From: Cyrtodaria siliqua
Taxonomy: Eukaryota > Mollusca > Bivalvia > Adapedonta > Hiatellidae
Reading direction: 5' to 3'
Assembly (NCBI GenBank): GCA_037043455.1
Contig: JAWPHD010000234.1
Coordinates: forward strand, 372,001 to 436,000
Length of the DNA: 64,000 nt
The notes beneath the pieces were generated by a model. It was not told where the DNA came from and did not search any database. It saw only the letters and a program-made list of their open reading frames with translations. The stretch's first letter is position 1. The number at the start of each line of letters is the position of its first letter. Positions 61,977 to 64,000 of the stretch are shown piece after piece. The translations under genes and the position numbers were made by a program.

Positions 61977-64000
61977 AGTACAGTGTAAATAAGGAAATGC
62001 CCGCCATGCTATATCCTTTATCAAACTAGGCAGCACTAACAGTACAGTGTAAATAAGGAGATGCCCGCCCTGCTATATCCTTTAACAATCTAGGCATCAT
62101 TAACAGTACAGTGTAAATAAGGAGATGCCCGCCCTGCTATATCCTTTAACAATCTAGGCATCATTAACAGTACAGTGTAAATAAGGAGATGCCCGCCCTG
62201 CTATATCCTATAACAAACTAGGCAGCATTAACACTACAGTGTAAATAAGGAAATGCCCGCCCTGCTATATCCTTTAGCGAACTAGGCATCATTATCAGTA
62301 CAGTGTAAATAAGGAGATGCCCGCCCTGCTATATCCTTTAACAATCTAGGCATCATTAACAGTACAGTGTAAATAAGGAGATGCCCGCCCTGCTATATCC
62401 TATAACACACTAAGCAGCATTAACACTACAGTGTAAATAAGGAAATGCCCGCCCTGCTATATCCTTTAGCGAACTAGGCATCATTAACAGTACAGTGTAA
62501 ATAAGGAGATGCCCGCCCTGCTATATCCTTTAACAATCTAGGCATCATTAACAGTACAGTGTAAATAAGGAGATGTCCGCCCTGCTATATCCTTTAACAC
62601 ACTATGCAGCATTAACACTACAGTGTAAATAAGGAAATGCCCGCCCTGCTATATCCTTTAACACACTAGGCAGCATTAACACTACAGTGTAAATAAGGAA
62701 ATACCCGCCCTGCTATATCCTTTAACACACTAGGCAGCATTAACACTACAGTGTAAATAAGGAGATGCCCGCCCTGCTATATCCTTTAACAAACTAGGCA
62801 GCATTAACAGTACAGTGTAAATAAGGAGATGCCCGCCCTGCTATATCCTTTAACAATCTAGGCATCATTAACAGTACAGTGTAAATAAGGAGATGCCCGC
62901 CCTGCTATATCCTATAACACACTAGGCAGCATTAACACTACAGTGTAAATAAGGAAATGCCCGCCCTGCTATATCCTTTAGCGAACTAGGCATCATTAAC
63001 AGTACAGTGTAAATAAGGAGATGCCCGCCCTGCTATATCCTTTAACAATCTAGGCATCATTAACAGTACAGTGTAAATAAGGAGATGCCCGCCCTGCTAT
63101 ATCCTATAACACACTAGGCAGCATTAACACTACAGTGTAAATAAGGAAATGCCCGCCCTGCTATATCCTTTAGCGAACTAGGCATCATTAACAGTACAGT
63201 GTAAATAAGGAGATGCCCGCCCTGCTATATCCTTTAACAATCTAGGCATCATTAACAGTACAGTGTAAATAAGGAGATGTCCGCCCTGCTATATCCTTTA
63301 ACACACTATGCAGCATTAACACTACAGTGTAAATAAGGAAATACCCGCCCTGCTATATCCTTTAACACACTAGGCAGCATTAACACTACAGTGTAAATAA
63401 GGAAATACCCGCCCTGCTATATCCTTTAACACACTAGGCAGCATTAACACTACAGTGTAAATAAGGAGATGCCCGCCCTGCTATATCCTTTAACAAACTA
63501 GGCAGCATTAACAGTACAGTGTAAATAAGGAGATGCCCGCCCTGCTATATCCTTTAACAAACTAGGCAGCATTAACACTACAGTGTAAATAAGGAGATGC
63601 CCGCCCTGCTATATCCTTTAACACACTAGGCAGCATTAACACTACAGTGTAAATAAGGAAATGCCCGCCCTGCTATATCCTTTAACACACTAGGCAGCAT
63701 TAACACTACAGTGTAAATAAGGAAATGCCCGCCCTGCTATATCCTTTAGCGAACTAGGCATCATTAACAGTACAGTGTAAATAAGGAGATGCCCGCCATG
63801 CTATATCCTTTAACAATCTAGGCATCATTAACAGTACAGCGTAAATAAAGAAATGCAAGCCCTGCTATATCCTTTAGCACAATATGCAGCATTAACAGTA
63901 CAGTGTAAATAAGGAAATATCCGCCCTGCTATATCCTTTAGCGAAATAGACAGCATTAACAGTACAGTGTAAATAAGGAAATGCCCGCCCTGCTATATGC
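61977..64000. repeat. 64-bp satellite, ~31 copies, with higher-order structure, running off the window
   Basis: The unit contains agtacagtgtaaataaggag, atgcccgccctgctatatcc and tttaacaatctaggcatcat. Successive units differ in a few positions (aacaatc..catcatt, tataacacac..cagcatt, agcgaac..catcatt), and these variants recur as a three-unit (192-bp) period over much of the array. The unit is a reversed, diverged piece of R1 (compare 19996-20055). Confidence 0.92.

Overview
The window is animal nuclear DNA, AT-rich and mostly non-coding. It has one intronless class A GPCR gene, many tandem repeats and several mobile-element families. The repeat types (short dispersed elements carrying tandem arrays, foldback elements, Polintons) and the GPCR point to a marine invertebrate, most likely a bivalve mollusc. 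That assignment is inference.

Layout. 1-5000: a 24/56-bp nested satellite, a dispersed repeat here called R1, the GPCR gene and a 34-bp array just behind it. 5000-14900: intergenic DNA with a retroposon tail, a foldback MITE, further R1 copies and a degenerate ~68-bp array. 14936-25630: a heavily decayed Polinton/Maverick (element C) with PolB, ATPase P-loop, a pVI-like gene and a chromodomain integrase, cut up by R1 copies, reverse transcriptase (RT) fragments and a 2-kb near-perfect foldback. 25700-30000: a small MITE and 50-, 29- and 14-bp tandem arrays. 30695-60123: two related Polintons nested in opposite orientation. 60243-61976: no recognisable gene. 61977-64000: a 64-bp satellite running off the end of the window.

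The core of the window is the Polinton pair. Outer element B (30695-60123 after subtracting A) has 261-bp terminal inverted repeats (TIRs) and sits antisense inside an older RT gene; the two halves of that RT can be read on either side. Inner element A (30816-45612, 14797 bp) has ~332/363-bp TIRs and lies inside B's left TIR, flanked by a 5-bp duplication GCATG. A and B carry the same genes in mirror order, giving a ~14-kb imperfect inverted repeat. The set is: protein-primed PolB with an N-terminal domain, DDE integrase, A32-like packaging ATPase, double-jelly-roll-type major capsid protein, putative minor capsid protein, a coiled-coil membrane protein, a large conserved protein with a C-terminal membrane anchor, and several small proteins. 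I found no recognisable adenain-type protease.

Almost every gene pair is damaged at different sites. A keeps an intact PolB core but has a nonsense codon in the integrase and a 48-nt in-frame deletion in the capsid gene. B keeps a full-length integrase ORF, but the first putative catalytic Asp is Val and PolB is shattered. Genes in both copies start a few bases after an A/T-rich TATATAAAAA-like box, a compact virus-like promoter layout. No alignment or database search was run; family calls rest on motifs seen in the translated sequence.
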